DNA of 64,000 nt from CAZGDB01 sp964524705 (GCA_964524705.1 CAZGDB010000005.1:3949-67948); one strand, 5' to 3'; positions 1 to 8,650 are shown, counted from the stretch's first letter. A program made the numbers and translations. Notes: generated by a model not told the origin, from the sequence alone.

Positions 1-531
1 TTCTCGGTAAGCCATCCGACTTTCTGTATTGCCCAGAGTATTAATTTTTAAAGTAATATCTTTAACTTCTAGATAATCAAAGATTGCCTTACTCACTAAA
101 ATCAGCTCTACCTCGGCTTGTGGTCCTTTGACCCCAAAGGTTTCTACCCCACACTGATAAAACTGTCTAAAGCGGCCACGTTGTGGACGTTCGTATCTAA
201 ACATAGGCCCGGTATACATATAACGCGCAGCTTGGTTGTAGGCTAACCCATGTTCAATTAAAGCTCTTACGCATCCTGCAGTACCTTCAGGCCTTAAGGT
301 AATGGATTCCTCATTACGGTCTAAGAAGGTATACATTTCTTTTTCAACGATATCCGTGACTTCACCGATAGATCTCTGAAATAGCTGCGTACTCTCTAAC
401 AGCGGCAACTCCATTGGCAAATAGCCATGATCTGCCAAGATATCGTTCAATGTCTCATAGACATAACGCCATTTTTGGCTAAGTGGGGGCAGGATATCAC
501 GCATACCGCGTAAGGCTTGTAAGCTTTTCAT
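1..531 (-). CDS. hisS: Histidyl-tRNA synthetase, N-terminal 177 residues (cut by window edge)
   Basis: Charges tRNA-His with histidine in the cytoplasm (class II aminoacyl-tRNA synthetase). I translated it directly: it opens with MKSLQALRGMRDILPP, the usual HisRS start, and carries the class II motif 2 region FRYERPQRGRFRQFYQCGVE near residue 111, plus the TLRPEGTAG segment of the histidine-binding pocket. The ATG is at 529-531. The reading frame is open to base 1, so the C-terminal catalytic part and the anticodon-binding domain lie outside the window. hisS beside pilF-rlmN-ndk is a common gammaproteobacterial order, here with one unknown gene inserted between hisS and pilF. Confidence 0.95.
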   Translation of the reverse strand, partial: MKSLQALRGMRDILPPLSQKWRYVYETLNDILADHGYLPMELPLLESTQLFQRSIGEVTDIVEKEMYTFLDRNEESITLRPEGTAGCVRALIEHGLAYNQAARYMYTGPMFRYERPQRGRFRQFYQCGVETFGVKGPQAEVELILVSKAIFDYLEVKDITLKINTLGNTESRMAYRE

Positions 532-614
532 AAAACCAACCAAAAATGTTATTTAAGAAACTAATAAAAAATAATACCTATAGCGGATGAGGATAAAAGG
601 ATTCCTAAGACAAA

Positions 615-1548
615 TCAAGGTCTGTACTCTCTGCCTACTTCTGTGCTCTGCCCTGCCTGAGACCCATCCGGTCTATGCACTACAACTTGTGTTAATACTG
701 GCACAGCGGGAGCACTGATATTATTCTGATCTTGTTGTTGCTCTTTTATCAAATCCAATTGTCCTGTGATAGCGCTTTTAAACACACACACCTCTGCGAC
801 AGGGCGCAACCTGCTTCTGACTAAGAAAAAGACTTATCCAAACAATTTCTTGTGTGATATTAGGAAATACAATCGCAGATGCTGCTTCTGCAGTTTTTGG
901 CAATACTGCCACTATACTTTGCACACATAAATCATTTAGTTTCGTAATACACTGCAACCAAGAATCCAGTGTGTTCTTTTGATAAGGCGTATAGACTGTC
1001 TGCACAGACACAAGACTGTTATATAAGGTTGACAAACTCTGTTCTTTAATCGGCGCATGAGTATAAAACACTCCACCTTCTACATCGAAAACATAAATGC
1101 CTACCTTTAAGTTAGCGATATACGCCTTGTTAACAATCTCAAACCAATAGGCTTCGTTAATATTACAAGACTTACTCACGGCCGCTAACGGTATATACCA
1201 CTTTGGCCAAATGCAAGCATCAAATCCTTCCTTAGAAAGCAATATTTCAAACTTAATGCCTGATACTCGTAGGTGATTAAGCAACATGACAAAAACCCAT
1301 ACAGCATTCACATTGACAGTATTAGGAATATCACTATCCAGTAACACCAAACGTTGCGTGGTGGGATTTATTTTGCAAGCTTCGATACAACTCAACAAGT
1401 CTGCAAAATCAGGATTTTCTTGTGCGCACAATGCGTTTAGTTCTGCATTCAGCGCACCCGATAGGGGCTCACAGATTTTATGGACATAGAGCTGCTGTAA
1501 TAGCTTCCAAAAATCCCCTTTAATATTTTTTATAATAATGTCGAACAT
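615..1548 (-). pseudogene. Unknown protein, probably frameshifted at a GT repeat
   Basis: I do not recognise this protein. The first frame starts with ATG at 1548 and gives 256 residues ending ...CRRGVCV at a stop at 778. Right at the stop lies a short (GT)4 run (about 781-790). Reading on in the next frame from there gives VFKSAITGQLDLIKEQQQDQ and a Pro/Gln-rich tail of about 55 residues to a TGA at 615. Adding one GT unit would join the two frames into a protein of about 311 residues. The body has hydrophobic beta-like strands (RLVLLDSDIPNT, VGIYVFDVEGG) but no family motif I know. It lies between hisS and pilF, where it is not part of the usual cluster. Its disordered tail resembles those of the ankyrin proteins elsewhere in the window. 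A sequencing error is an alternative to a real mutation. Confidence 0.6.
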
Positions 1549-1660
1549 ATCCTACCTTGTGTTTTTGGTAAATAACAAGAAATCCCTTTTACGGATTCCA
1601 CCATTTTTTTCGACATGACATGAGATATGTTTACGTGGCATCCAGCTTACTCTCTAACAC

Positions 1661-2182
1661 TTACAATTCTCTCAAGGCTTGTTTTGCTAAGACACGATGT
1701 GGGTCGTACTGTAGTGCTTTTTCAAAATACTGACGGGCTTTCAGCGCATCCTGGTTTAACAAACAAAACCCTGCATTTTCATAAGCTTCTGCAGTCCAAG
1801 GGTACTGCGTATCTGCTACTGCTTGTTGAAAATGCGCTTCAGCTTGAGCAATACGATTTTGCTTACATAAAAAAACTGCATAGTTATTATGTGCTTTTCC
1901 GGACTGAGGATCTAATGTCAACGCGTGTTGGTAAGCAGCTTCTGCACTTTTAAACTCACCGGTTTTTTCTAAAAAATACGCATAGCTATAGTGGACTTCT
2001 GGCAACTCAGGCGCCAAGCTTTGGGCATGCAATAATTTTGCCTTTGCCATCGCTAGCTGCCCCTGTTCTAGATACTGTATCCCTAGTTTTGCATTCAGTT
2101 GTGCCGCTTCATTCAGATCTGCATCTGGCACATGCGGCACACATCCAGTGCACAGAACCATTCCTAGAATGGCACGTTTCAA
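1661..2182 (-). CDS. pilF: PilF/PilW-type TPR lipoprotein
   Basis: A 173-residue protein with a short hydrophobic leader ending LCTGC, an atypical lipoprotein box (Cys rather than Leu at -3), followed by about four tetratricopeptide repeats (AEAAYQHALTLDPQSGKAHNNYAVFLCKQ is the clearest). In the family the protein is an outer-membrane pilotin that helps the type IV pilus secretin assemble. It is short for the family (usually about 230-250 residues). Its ATG overlaps the rlmN stop by four bases, so the two are translationally coupled, as in many gammaproteobacteria. No other pilus gene is in the window, so it may serve another role or be a leftover. Confidence 0.75.
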   Translation of the reverse strand: MKRAILGMVLCTGCVPHVPDADLNEAAQLNAKLGIQYLEQGQLAMAKAKLLHAQSLAPELPEVHYSYAYFLEKTGEFKSAEAAYQHALTLDPQSGKAHNNYAVFLCKQNRIAQAEAHFQQAVADTQYPWTAEAYENAGFCLLNQDALKARQYFEKALQYDPHRVLAKQALREL

Positions 2183-3288
2183 GGTGCGCTAGCAGCCTGT
2201 TGTGAAGCTAAAAACCGAATAGACCGTCTGGTTTTATCTTGTACACGCCCTGCTAACTGCCCACAGGCCCCTAACTTATCATCCCCTCGGGTCTTACGTA
2301 CAAAACAAAACACTCCCGCCTTCAAAAGATATTCTTTAAACGCATTAATCGCGGGATCACTAGAACGTTTATAGGCTGCAAAATCAAAAGAGTTGAAAGG
2401 AATCAAGTTTACTTTAACAGGGATACCCTGTAATAAACGCACCAGTGCTTTGGCATGCGCCACAGTATCATTCACCCCATCAAGCATGACATATTCCATC
2501 GTAACATGGCGTCTAGGGTCTTTTTCGATATAAGCACGACAGGCTTTTAAAAGGTCAACCAAAGGATACTTACGGTTAATCGGTACTAATATATCTCTTA
2601 ATTCATCAGTAGGTGCATGCAAAGAGACCGCTAAAGCACAATCTGTTTCTTCTATAAAGTCATATAAGGTTGGAACTACCCCTGAAGTACTGAGCGTAAT
2701 TCTGCGTTTAGATAACCCATAGGCAACATCATCACGCATCAAGGTAATAGCTGCTTTCACAGCTTCGTAATTTAATAAAGGTTCGCCCATACCCATAAAC
2801 ACCACATTGGTGACAGGTTTTATTCCTATAAAATCTTCAGGGCGAGTAATTAACGCATTTTGCGCAATCCACAACTGACCAATAATCTCAGCAGGCGTCA
2901 GGTTTCGCTGAAACCCCTGTTTACCTGTATGGCAAAAGGAGCAGTTTAAAATACAGCCTACCTGAGAGGAAACACATAAAGTGGTGCGTTCCTTTTCAGG
3001 AATTAACACCGCTTCAATCGCGCTACCACCATCAACTTTTAACAACCATTTCACAGTCCCATCTATTGCATGAGACTCTTGTTCAATAATAGGCAAAGTA
3101 ATAGTGGCACGCTCTTGTAACTTCTGACGTAAGGTTTTACCCAAATCCGTCATTTGTTCAAAATCAATAATGCCTTGCCCATGGATCCAACGGACCAATT
3201 GCTGGGCCCGATACCGTGGCTCACCCCAGTCTGCAAACAAAGTTTGCAACTGAGGTTGTGTCATACCTAAAATAGCCACGGTTTCCAT
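2179..3288 (-). CDS. rlmN: Dual-specificity RNA methyltransferase RlmN
   Basis: Radical-SAM enzyme that methylates C2 of adenosine 2503 in 23S rRNA and of A37 in some tRNAs. The 369-residue length is normal. The radical-SAM cluster motif is C112-x3-C116-x2-C119 in GCILNCSFCHTGKQGF. The second catalytic cysteine is expected in GACGQLAG near residue 340. Other family blocks such as NVVFMGMGEPLLN and ITLSTSGVVP are present. The gene lies three bases downstream of ndk and overlaps pilF, suggesting one transcript ndk-rlmN-pilF. Confidence 0.96.
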   Translation of the reverse strand: METVAILGMTQPQLQTLFADWGEPRYRAQQLVRWIHGQGIIDFEQMTDLGKTLRQKLQERATITLPIIEQESHAIDGTVKWLLKVDGGSAIEAVLIPEKERTTLCVSSQVGCILNCSFCHTGKQGFQRNLTPAEIIGQLWIAQNALITRPEDFIGIKPVTNVVFMGMGEPLLNYEAVKAAITLMRDDVAYGLSKRRITLSTSGVVPTLYDFIEETDCALAVSLHAPTDELRDILVPINRKYPLVDLLKACRAYIEKDPRRHVTMEYVMLDGVNDTVAHAKALVRLLQGIPVKVNLIPFNSFDFAAYKRSSDPAINAFKEYLLKAGVFCFVRKTRGDDKLGACGQLAGRVQDKTRRSIRFLASQQAASAP

Positions 3289-3291
3289 AGC

Positions 3292-3720
3292 TTAAGCCTT
3301 ACGGGTGCAGATTTCTGCATCGCTAAAGAAGAACTTGATTTCAATAGCAGCATTTTCAGCACTATCAGAACCATGGACCATGTTCGCATCAATGCTGTTT
3401 GCAAAGTCTGCACGAATGGTACCAGCTTGTGCTTGTTTCGGATCTGTAGCACCCATGATGTCACGGTTTTTTTGTACCGCATTGTCACCTTCGAGAATAC
3501 TGATAGCCACAGGGCCTGAAGTGATAAAATCGACTAGATCTTTAAAAAAAGGACGTTCTTTGTGAACCGCATAAAAACCTTCTGCTTGTTCGCGAGTCAA
3601 GTGTGCCATTTTAATACCAATGATACGTAAACCTGCATCTTCAAAACGTGTAAACACACGACCTATGAGGTTTTTAGCTACGCCATCGGGCTTAATAATA
3701 GAAAGCGTCTTTTGCATCAT
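3292..3720 (-). CDS. ndk: Nucleoside diphosphate kinase
   Basis: Balances nucleoside triphosphate pools by moving a phosphate through a phosphohistidine. The 142-residue length is typical. The active-site histidine is H116 in NMVHGSDS. The N-terminus [13 protein letters not shown] and the RDIMGATDP segment are family hallmarks. Two adjacent ATG codons (3718-3720 and 3715-3717) could both start it, with a one-residue difference. It follows iscX after about 107 bases and precedes rlmN by three. Confidence 0.96.
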   Translation of the reverse strand: MMQKTLSIIKPDGVAKNLIGRVFTRFEDAGLRIIGIKMAHLTREQAEGFYAVHKERPFFKDLVDFITSGPVAISILEGDNAVQKNRDIMGATDPKQAQAGTIRADFANSIDANMVHGSDSAENAAIEIKFFFSDAEICTRKA

Positions 3721-3827
3721 ATATTCCTTATTTATTACAGTTCAGTTTAGTAACTTGGGTTATTTTAAAATTTCTGGCTCTAGAAAGCACGCTTTATTAG
3801 ATCCAAATTGTAAATATTTAGATAAAA

Positions 3828-4037
3828 CTAAGCTACTTCCTCGATCCAAAGGCTTTGAATCGCCTCTAAAATACGTTCATTACAACGTTTTGGGTCATCC
3901 CCAAAATTTTCTAGCCCACAAACCCATTTATATAAGTCTGTAAACTTAATTTTTGTTGGATCTTGTGTAGGATAGCCTTCTTGTAGGGCTTCTACAATTT
4001 CACGTACATTTGTCCACTTTAATTGCATGTGTTGCAT
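3828..4037 (-). CDS. iscX: IscX (YfhJ), Fe-S assembly regulator
   Basis: Small acidic protein of 69 residues, the standard length. In the family it binds IscS and iron and tunes cysteine desulfurase activity. Family features are LKWTNVREIVEALQEGYP, the D-P-x-x-I/V-x-F-T-D-L segment (DPTKIKFTDLYKWV) and C-terminal ILEAIQSLWIEE. It is the last gene of the isc operon, 22 bases after fdx. Confidence 0.93.
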   Translation of the reverse strand: MQHMQLKWTNVREIVEALQEGYPTQDPTKIKFTDLYKWVCGLENFGDDPKRCNERILEAIQSLWIEEVA

Positions 4038-4059
4038 GATTCACCTTGATCGTTATTAC

Positions 4060-4392
4060 TTATTCTTTGGTTGCATGAATTGTATACTTTGGGAGCTCAA
4101 TTTCTAAATCACTGACTCCAACTTGGGCTTGGCACCCCAAACGAGATTGTGCAGTAAGACCCCAAGCCTTATCCAATAAATCTTCTTCTTTTTCAGTAGG
4201 TTGCTCTAAACTCTTATACCCTTCTCGGACTATGACATGGCAAGTCGTGCATGCACAAGCACACTCACAGGCATGTTCTAATGGAATCCCATTATGTAAT
4301 GCCACAGACAGAACACTTTCACCGGTAGCTGCTTCTACAGTCTTTCCTTCAGGACATAAACGTGGATGAGGTAAAAAATGAATTTTAGGCAT
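4060..4392 (-). CDS. fdx: [2Fe-2S] ferredoxin of the ISC system
   Basis: Electron donor for Fe-S cluster assembly on IscU. The 110-residue protein has the adrenodoxin-type ligand set C42, C48, C51 (in ACECACACTTCHVIV) and C87 (RLGCQAQ). C44 and C46 are the extra cysteines usual in ISC ferredoxins. Its ATG at 4392 overlaps the 3' end of hscA by eight bases, indicating coupled translation. Confidence 0.95.
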   Translation of the reverse strand: MPKIHFLPHPRLCPEGKTVEAATGESVLSVALHNGIPLEHACECACACTTCHVIVREGYKSLEQPTEKEEDLLDKAWGLTAQSRLGCQAQVGVSDLEIELPKYTIHATKE

Positions 4393-6022
4393 CTAAAGAC
4401 TCCTGCAAGATGCTACGGTTTTCTACTGCTGCTAACCGCTGCGCTTTTAAAGCAAGATCTGATTCTGCCATTGCAATCGCTTTCTTCACTTCAGTAACAT
4501 AGGTTTTAGTATCAACACCATACGTAGGATGTAATTGTATTTCGACTTGTTGTTCACTCGTAGGCTCATAAGCCTCAATGGACAATAACCCATCAAGGTC
4601 AATTTTAAACACGACCTTAACTTTGACCATCCCTTTGGGCTTAGGTGGCAGATTTTTTAACATAAAAGTAGCTAAAGAACGATTGTCACTGGCTAATTCA
4701 CGTTCACCTTGAACAATATGGAACACAAAACCAGTTTGCCCATCTTCGTAGGTCGTAAACCAGGATTCAGCAACCGCAGGAACGGTTGTATTACGTGGCA
4801 ATATCTTTTCTACAATCCCCCCCATCGTTTCTAACCCCAGCGATAGCGGCACTACGTCCAACAATAACCAATTACGATTAGCCGCTACTTGTCCTGCAAG
4901 CTGTGCAGCTTGATAAGTAGCCCCTATAACCACCACCGCTTCTGGATTAAGATCACAATATACAGGGCGACCAAACTGTTGTTCTAAAGTTTGACGCACT
5001 AAAGGTATTTTACTGCTTCCACCTACCAATAAAATCCCCGCCAATGCATCCGTATCTAACTGGCTTTCGTGTAAAGCCTTATCTAATAATTGAATAGTTT
5101 TTTGTATAAATGGTGCAATCAGCTGCTCTAAATGTGTACGTGTCAACGTTAAACTTTTATCAATCCCGATTGTTTTAAGCTCTAATACTACTGCCTCACA
5201 TGTCGACAAGGATTGCTTAGCACTGGAAACTAACTCTTTTAACGCTGGTTTTGCAGCATCTGCGATTATTACTTCAGTCGTAACCCAAGCCATAATCGCA
5301 TTATCGAGATCGTCCCCCCCTAATTGGAGGTCCCCACAAGAGGCTTTAACTTCAAAGATCCCATTATAGAACCCCAAGATAGAGATATCGAACGTACCCC
5401 CACCAAAATCGTAAATCGCATAGTGTTGACCTTGTTGACCCTTTTCAGGATCTTCCAACCCATATGCTAATGCTGCCGCAGTCGGTTCATTAATCAGTCT
5501 TAAAACCTGTAACCCCGCAAGCTCAGCTGCTTGTATGACCATACGTCTTTGACTTTCATTAAAGAAAGCGGGTACTGTAATCACTGCTGCTTGGGCAGAA
5601 ACCCCCTGGTCAACCGCTCTGGCTTTAAGCGTTTTTAAAATCTCTGCGGCAACTTCCACTGCACTTTTAGGTCCTTGTGCCGTCATCACTAACACTTGTT
5701 GTTCAGTACTAGCGCTAAAATCATAAGTGGTAGGTAAACCTAAGGTCGCTAAATCAGCCTCCCCAGCCCCCATCCAGCGTTTACTAGAGACAATCGCAGC
5801 ACCTTTAGCTAATGCATCATGGCCTACCCATACCCCTTCACTGTCCCATAAGACCGCTGAGGGCAAAAGAATTTGACCCTGCGCATCTTTTAAAATCTCT
5901 ACCGTACCGTCAGCACCTAAGACGCCAACAAGAGAATAAGTAGTTCCCAAATCTATACCAATGGTACCAAGTATGGGCTTAGGTTCAGAGGCAGCACTAA
6001 AATTTAGTTGTACCACAGACAT
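4385..6022 (-). CDS. hscA: Fe-S chaperone HscA with a shortened C-terminal lid
   Basis: Specialised Hsp70 that, with HscB, releases clusters from IscU by acting on its LPPVK motif. The nucleotide-binding domain is complete: GIDLGTTYSLVG near residue 22, AVITVPAFFNESQRR, NEPTAAALAYGLE, YDFGGGTFDISIL and ILLVGGSSKIPLVR. The beta substrate-binding domain (VVPLSLGLETMGG onward) is also intact. At 545 residues it is about 70 shorter than the usual 615-620. The sequence stops soon after LAAVENRSILQESL, so most of the helical lid is absent. The stop overlaps the start of fdx, so the truncation looks settled rather than a recent frameshift. Confidence 0.95.
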   Translation of the reverse strand: MSVVQLNFSAASEPKPILGTIGIDLGTTYSLVGVLGADGTVEILKDAQGQILLPSAVLWDSEGVWVGHDALAKGAAIVSSKRWMGAGEADLATLGLPTTYDFSASTEQQVLVMTAQGPKSAVEVAAEILKTLKARAVDQGVSAQAAVITVPAFFNESQRRMVIQAAELAGLQVLRLINEPTAAALAYGLEDPEKGQQGQHYAIYDFGGGTFDISILGFYNGIFEVKASCGDLQLGGDDLDNAIMAWVTTEVIIADAAKPALKELVSSAKQSLSTCEAVVLELKTIGIDKSLTLTRTHLEQLIAPFIQKTIQLLDKALHESQLDTDALAGILLVGGSSKIPLVRQTLEQQFGRPVYCDLNPEAVVVIGATYQAAQLAGQVAANRNWLLLDVVPLSLGLETMGGIVEKILPRNTTVPAVAESWFTTYEDGQTGFVFHIVQGERELASDNRSLATFMLKNLPPKPKGMVKVKVVFKIDLDGLLSIEAYEPTSEQQVEIQLHPTYGVDTKTYVTEVKKAIAMAESDLALKAQRLAAVENRSILQESLDA

Positions 6023-6495
6023 GTCTCCCTCTTCTGTTGTACGTCCATTTTTAGTTTTTCATAAAAATGCCAATCACACAGTATATTAGCTGCTTTTTCT
6101 AAAGATTCTTCTAATCCGCTTAAAAAGCGTTTAGGTAATGTCCCCAATGTCGCATCCACATGTGCTAAAAACTGTTGTAAGGCACTTCGGGTTTGGATGG
6201 TTTCTAATTGATGTCTCAGCTCAAAATGCAAATCTAAATCCCCGCCCATACTCTGTAAGGGTACAGATTGACGTTGTAACCAATAGCCTGCACTTTTAAT
6301 AGGATCTTTTAAGATAACATACGCACTATTGATATAAGCCATAACATCAGCAGAGGCAGCTTCACCCCTATCAGGATGAAACTTCAGGGCCAACAAATGA
6401 TATTTTTTGGTTAATACACCCAGATCTAAAAAAGGCACACTAGGCACCTCAAACAACGTATAGTAATCTAATTTTAATATATCAAGTGGCGACAC
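6004..6495 (-). CDS. hscB: Fe-S co-chaperone HscB (J domain)
   Basis: Co-chaperone that brings IscU to HscA and stimulates its ATPase. I chose the GTG at 6493-6495, giving SPLDILKLDYYTLFEVP and 163 residues, close to the usual 170. The open frame runs further upstream, but only inside iscA. The J-domain HPD triad lies in LKFHPDRGEA. The C-terminal helical IscU-binding region follows (LQSMGGDLDLHFELRHQLETI). The gene overlaps the 3' end of iscA by 14 bases and the start of hscA by 19, keeping the order iscA-hscB-hscA. Confidence 0.9.
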   Translation of the reverse strand: MSPLDILKLDYYTLFEVPSVPFLDLGVLTKKYHLLALKFHPDRGEAASADVMAYINSAYVILKDPIKSAGYWLQRQSVPLQSMGGDLDLHFELRHQLETIQTRSALQQFLAHVDATLGTLPKRFLSGLEESLEKAANILCDWHFYEKLKMDVQQKRETCLWYN

Positions 6496-6829
6496 TAAAA
6501 CTTTCTCCACAACCACAAGTTCCAGAAGCATTTGGGTTGTTAAAAACAATTTCCGAATTCAACCCTTCTGTTTTTAAAGCCAATTGCGTGCCTTTTAAAA
6601 ATTTCACGAGCAACTCTTCATCTACCACTACAGTAACGTCATGCTCCTCAAACTTAAATACCGCATCTAATTCGGTAATTTCTTTAGCTGCATCTAAGTA
6701 ATAAGCATACCCTGAACATCCGGCTTTTTTCACCCCTATACGAATACCAGAAACCCCAGGCATCCCTATTAATACTTGTTGTAAATAAGCCCCAGCTTCC
6801 GGGGTAACCGTAATTACGCCACTGGACAT
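6482..6829 (-). CDS. iscA: A-type Fe-S carrier IscA
   Basis: Carrier or scaffold that passes Fe-S clusters to apoproteins. The 115-residue protein has the three conserved cysteines: C38 in VKKAGCSGYAY, and C105 and C107 in the C-terminal TCGCGESF. Start at ATG 6829, overlapping the end of iscU by 16 bases. The match to IscA over ErpA or SufA rests on position inside the isc operon. Confidence 0.95.
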   Translation of the reverse strand: MSSGVITVTPEAGAYLQQVLIGMPGVSGIRIGVKKAGCSGYAYYLDAAKEITELDAVFKFEEHDVTVVVDEELLVKFLKGTQLALKTEGLNSEIVFNNPNASGTCGCGESFSVAT

Positions 6830-7215
6830 TCTGCTTCAGCCTGTTTTTTACGGTAATCTGCAATTGCAGATCTAATTGCATCTTCTGCCAATACAGAACA
6901 GTGAATTTTAACGGGTGGTAAATTTAACTCTTCTGCAATCGCAACATTTTTAAGAGTAGCCGCTTCATCCAAGGTTTTACCCTTGAGCCACTCGGTTGCT
7001 AAAGAACTAGAAGCAATCGCTGAACCACAGCCATAAGTTTTAAATACCGCTTCTTCAATAACACCTTGTTCATTCACTTTGATTTGCAGCTTCATGACAT
7101 CGCCACACGCAGGGGCCCCGACCATCCCGGTACCCACTTGTTTATCTTGCTTATCTAAAGCACCCACATTACGTGGATTATGATAATGGTCTAAAACTTT
7201 ATCACTATATGCCAT
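6814..7215 (-). CDS. iscU: Fe-S scaffold protein IscU
   Basis: Scaffold on which IscS-derived sulfur and iron form clusters. Conserved ligands are C37 (APACGDVMK), C63 (TYGCGSAIASS) and C106 (KIHCSVLAEDAI). The HscA recognition motif LPPVK is at residues 99-103. The 133-residue length is about that of the family (128). It follows iscS after an 18-base gap. Confidence 0.97.
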   Translation of the reverse strand: MAYSDKVLDHYHNPRNVGALDKQDKQVGTGMVGAPACGDVMKLQIKVNEQGVIEEAVFKTYGCGSAIASSSLATEWLKGKTLDEAATLKNVAIAEELNLPPVKIHCSVLAEDAIRSAIADYRKKQAEAECPVA

Positions 7216-7233
7216 GTTGACCCCATCCTTCCT

Positions 7234-8439
7234 TTAATGTTCTACCCATTGTACGGTTTCTAAATCTATCCCTTCTTGGACCATTTCCCATAAAGGTGAC
7301 ATCTGACGTAAATGGTTGACTGCATTTTTAACCAATACAATCGCTTCATCTATTTCTTGCTCAGTGGTAAAGCGGCCTATCCCAAATCTTAAGGAACTGT
7401 GTGCTACTTCATCACTCACACCTAAGGCACGCAATACATAAGAGGGTTCCAAGCTTGCAGAAGTACACGCCGACCCAGAAGACAAAGCTAAGCGGTCTAA
7501 TGCCATAATCAGTGATTCCCCTTCCACATAGTGAAAGCTGACATTCAAATTCCCTGGTACACGCTGTTCTAAATCTCCATTAACCGTCACTGCAGGTAAA
7601 GTTTGTAAGCCTTCCCATAAACGCGTTCTTAAAGCCAGCACCCGCTTTGATTCTTCTGCCATCTCTAAACGAGCCAAACGACAGGCCTCCCCCATCCCCA
7701 CAATCTGGTGAGTCGGTAACGTGCCAGATCTAAAACCACGCTCATGACCTCCCCCGTGCATCTGTGCTTCTAAACGCACACGTGGGGTTCGTCCTACATA
7801 CAACACCCCGATCCCTTTAGGACCATAGAGCTTATGTGCAGATAAAGATAATAAATCAATCTTCATGGCTTTAACGTCAATAGAGACCTTGCCAGCACTT
7901 TGTGCAGCATCTACATGTAATAAAATATCTCGAGCACGGGTTAAGGCACCTATAGCAGCAATATCCTGCAAAACCCCAATTTCATTATTAGCATGCATAA
8001 TAGATACTAAAATGGTATCTGGCCTCAAGGCTGCTTTTAATTTTTCTAAATCTAAAATCCCATTTTTTTCAGGCAACAAGTAAGTCACCTCAAATCCTTC
8101 ACGTTCTAATTGACGGCAAGGATCTAAAACGGCCTTATGTTCTGTTTGACAGGTCACAATGTGTCTGCCTTTGCTTTTATAAAAATGTGCAGCACCCTTA
8201 ATAGCCAAGTTGTTGGCTTCTGTGGCACCACTCGTCCAAACGATTTCTCGTGGATCTGCTGCTAAAAGCTGAGCTACCTCAGAACGTGCAGCTTCAATTA
8301 AATTTTCCGCTTGCCACCCATAAGTATGCGAGCGTGATGCGGAGTTCCCAAAATCTTCCTTTAGGGTAACAATCATTTTCTCAATAACACGTGGGTCTAA
8401 AGGTGTTGTAGCACTATAATCAAAATAAAACGGTTTCAT
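7234..8439 (-). CDS. iscS: Cysteine desulfurase IscS
   Basis: PLP enzyme that takes sulfur from cysteine for Fe-S clusters, tRNA thiolation and cofactors. The PLP lysine is in [14 protein letters not shown], the mobile catalytic cysteine in [21 protein letters not shown], and the N-terminus [14 protein letters not shown] matches the family. The 401-residue length is normal. The start codon has a strong GGAGG seven bases upstream. It heads the isc operon. The regulator iscR, normally just upstream, is absent, but an IscR-like site overlaps the promoter. Confidence 0.97.
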   Translation of the reverse strand: MKPFYFDYSATTPLDPRVIEKMIVTLKEDFGNSASRSHTYGWQAENLIEAARSEVAQLLAADPREIVWTSGATEANNLAIKGAAHFYKSKGRHIVTCQTEHKAVLDPCRQLEREGFEVTYLLPEKNGILDLEKLKAALRPDTILVSIMHANNEIGVLQDIAAIGALTRARDILLHVDAAQSAGKVSIDVKAMKIDLLSLSAHKLYGPKGIGVLYVGRTPRVRLEAQMHGGGHERGFRSGTLPTHQIVGMGEACRLARLEMAEESKRVLALRTRLWEGLQTLPAVTVNGDLEQRVPGNLNVSFHYVEGESLIMALDRLALSSGSACTSASLEPSYVLRALGVSDEVAHSSLRFGIGRFTTEQEIDEAIVLVKNAVNHLRQMSPLWEMVQEGIDLETVQWVEH

Positions 8440-8510
8440 AGGGGGTCCTCCGAGCGCAAACTATTCCATAACTGACTAAAAGAGTCAAGGAAACCCCTTT
8501 TTTTAGCCAT
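8436..8510 (-). CDS. Possible 24-residue leader ORF coupled to iscS
   Basis: ATG at 8508-8510 has a good ribosome site (GAGGAG, about four bases away). The frame gives 24 residues starting [19 protein letters not shown] and ends at a TGA that overlaps the iscS ATG (ATGA). This is the layout of a translationally coupled leader or small protein. Against it, the best iscS promoter lies inside this ORF, so it may be chance. No homolog is known to me. Confidence 0.35.
   Translation of the reverse strand: MAKKRGFLDSFSQLWNSLRSEDPL
8460..8488 (-). promoter_or_regulatory. Candidate sigma70 promoter of the isc operon
   Basis: Minus-strand -35 TTGACT (8483-8488), 17-base spacer, -10 AATAGT (8460-8465, four of six consensus bases). 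Predicted transcription start near 8453 leaves a short leader that still includes the GGAGG of iscS. The -35 lies within the IscR-like dyad, a layout suited to repression. Confidence 0.5.
8468..8492. promoter_or_regulatory. IscR type-1-like binding site
   Basis: The plus strand reads GACT-AAAAG-AGTC (8474-8486) with flanks ATAACT and AAGGAA. The type-1 IscR box known from Escherichia coli has GACT and AGTC half sites separated by five AT-rich bases, with outer ATA/TAT. Here both half sites and the spacing match, and the TAT flank matches on one side. It overlaps the -35 of the iscS promoter. Confidence 0.55.
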
Positions 8511-8529
8511 ATCTCTCCTCTTTTTACCG

Positions 8530-8553
8530 AAATAAATGCAGCTGCACTTATTT
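8530..8553. promoter_or_regulatory. 24-bp palindrome between divergent iscS and the next gene
   Basis: A dyad with no spacer, centred between 8541 and 8542 on the core TGCAGCTGCA, flanked by AAATAA and TTATTT arms. Eleven of twelve base pairs match (8536/8547 is the mismatch). It lies in the 211-bp divergent intergenic region. A zero-loop dyad suggests a protein operator rather than a terminator. Confidence 0.5.
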
Positions 8554-8584
8554 TTTAACCAATAAGTCAGAAAACTAAAAATTA

Positions 8585-8613
8585 TTGACTTGTGTTTAGG
8601 TTTTTGATAAAGT
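8585..8613 (+). promoter_or_regulatory. Candidate sigma70 promoter of the small membrane protein at 8651
   Basis: -35 TTGACT (8585-8590), 17-base spacer, -10 TAAAGT (8608-8613). The gene start follows about 38 bases after the -10, with a GGGGTAAG ribosome site. Confidence 0.45.
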
Positions 8614-8650
8614 CAGATTAAGAACTAAAAGAAGTTATGGGGTAAGCGAA

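Noticed and set aside
1627..1953. Plus-strand frame opposite pilF
   Set aside because: Antisense shadow of the TPR gene, with no ribosome site or recognisable fold.
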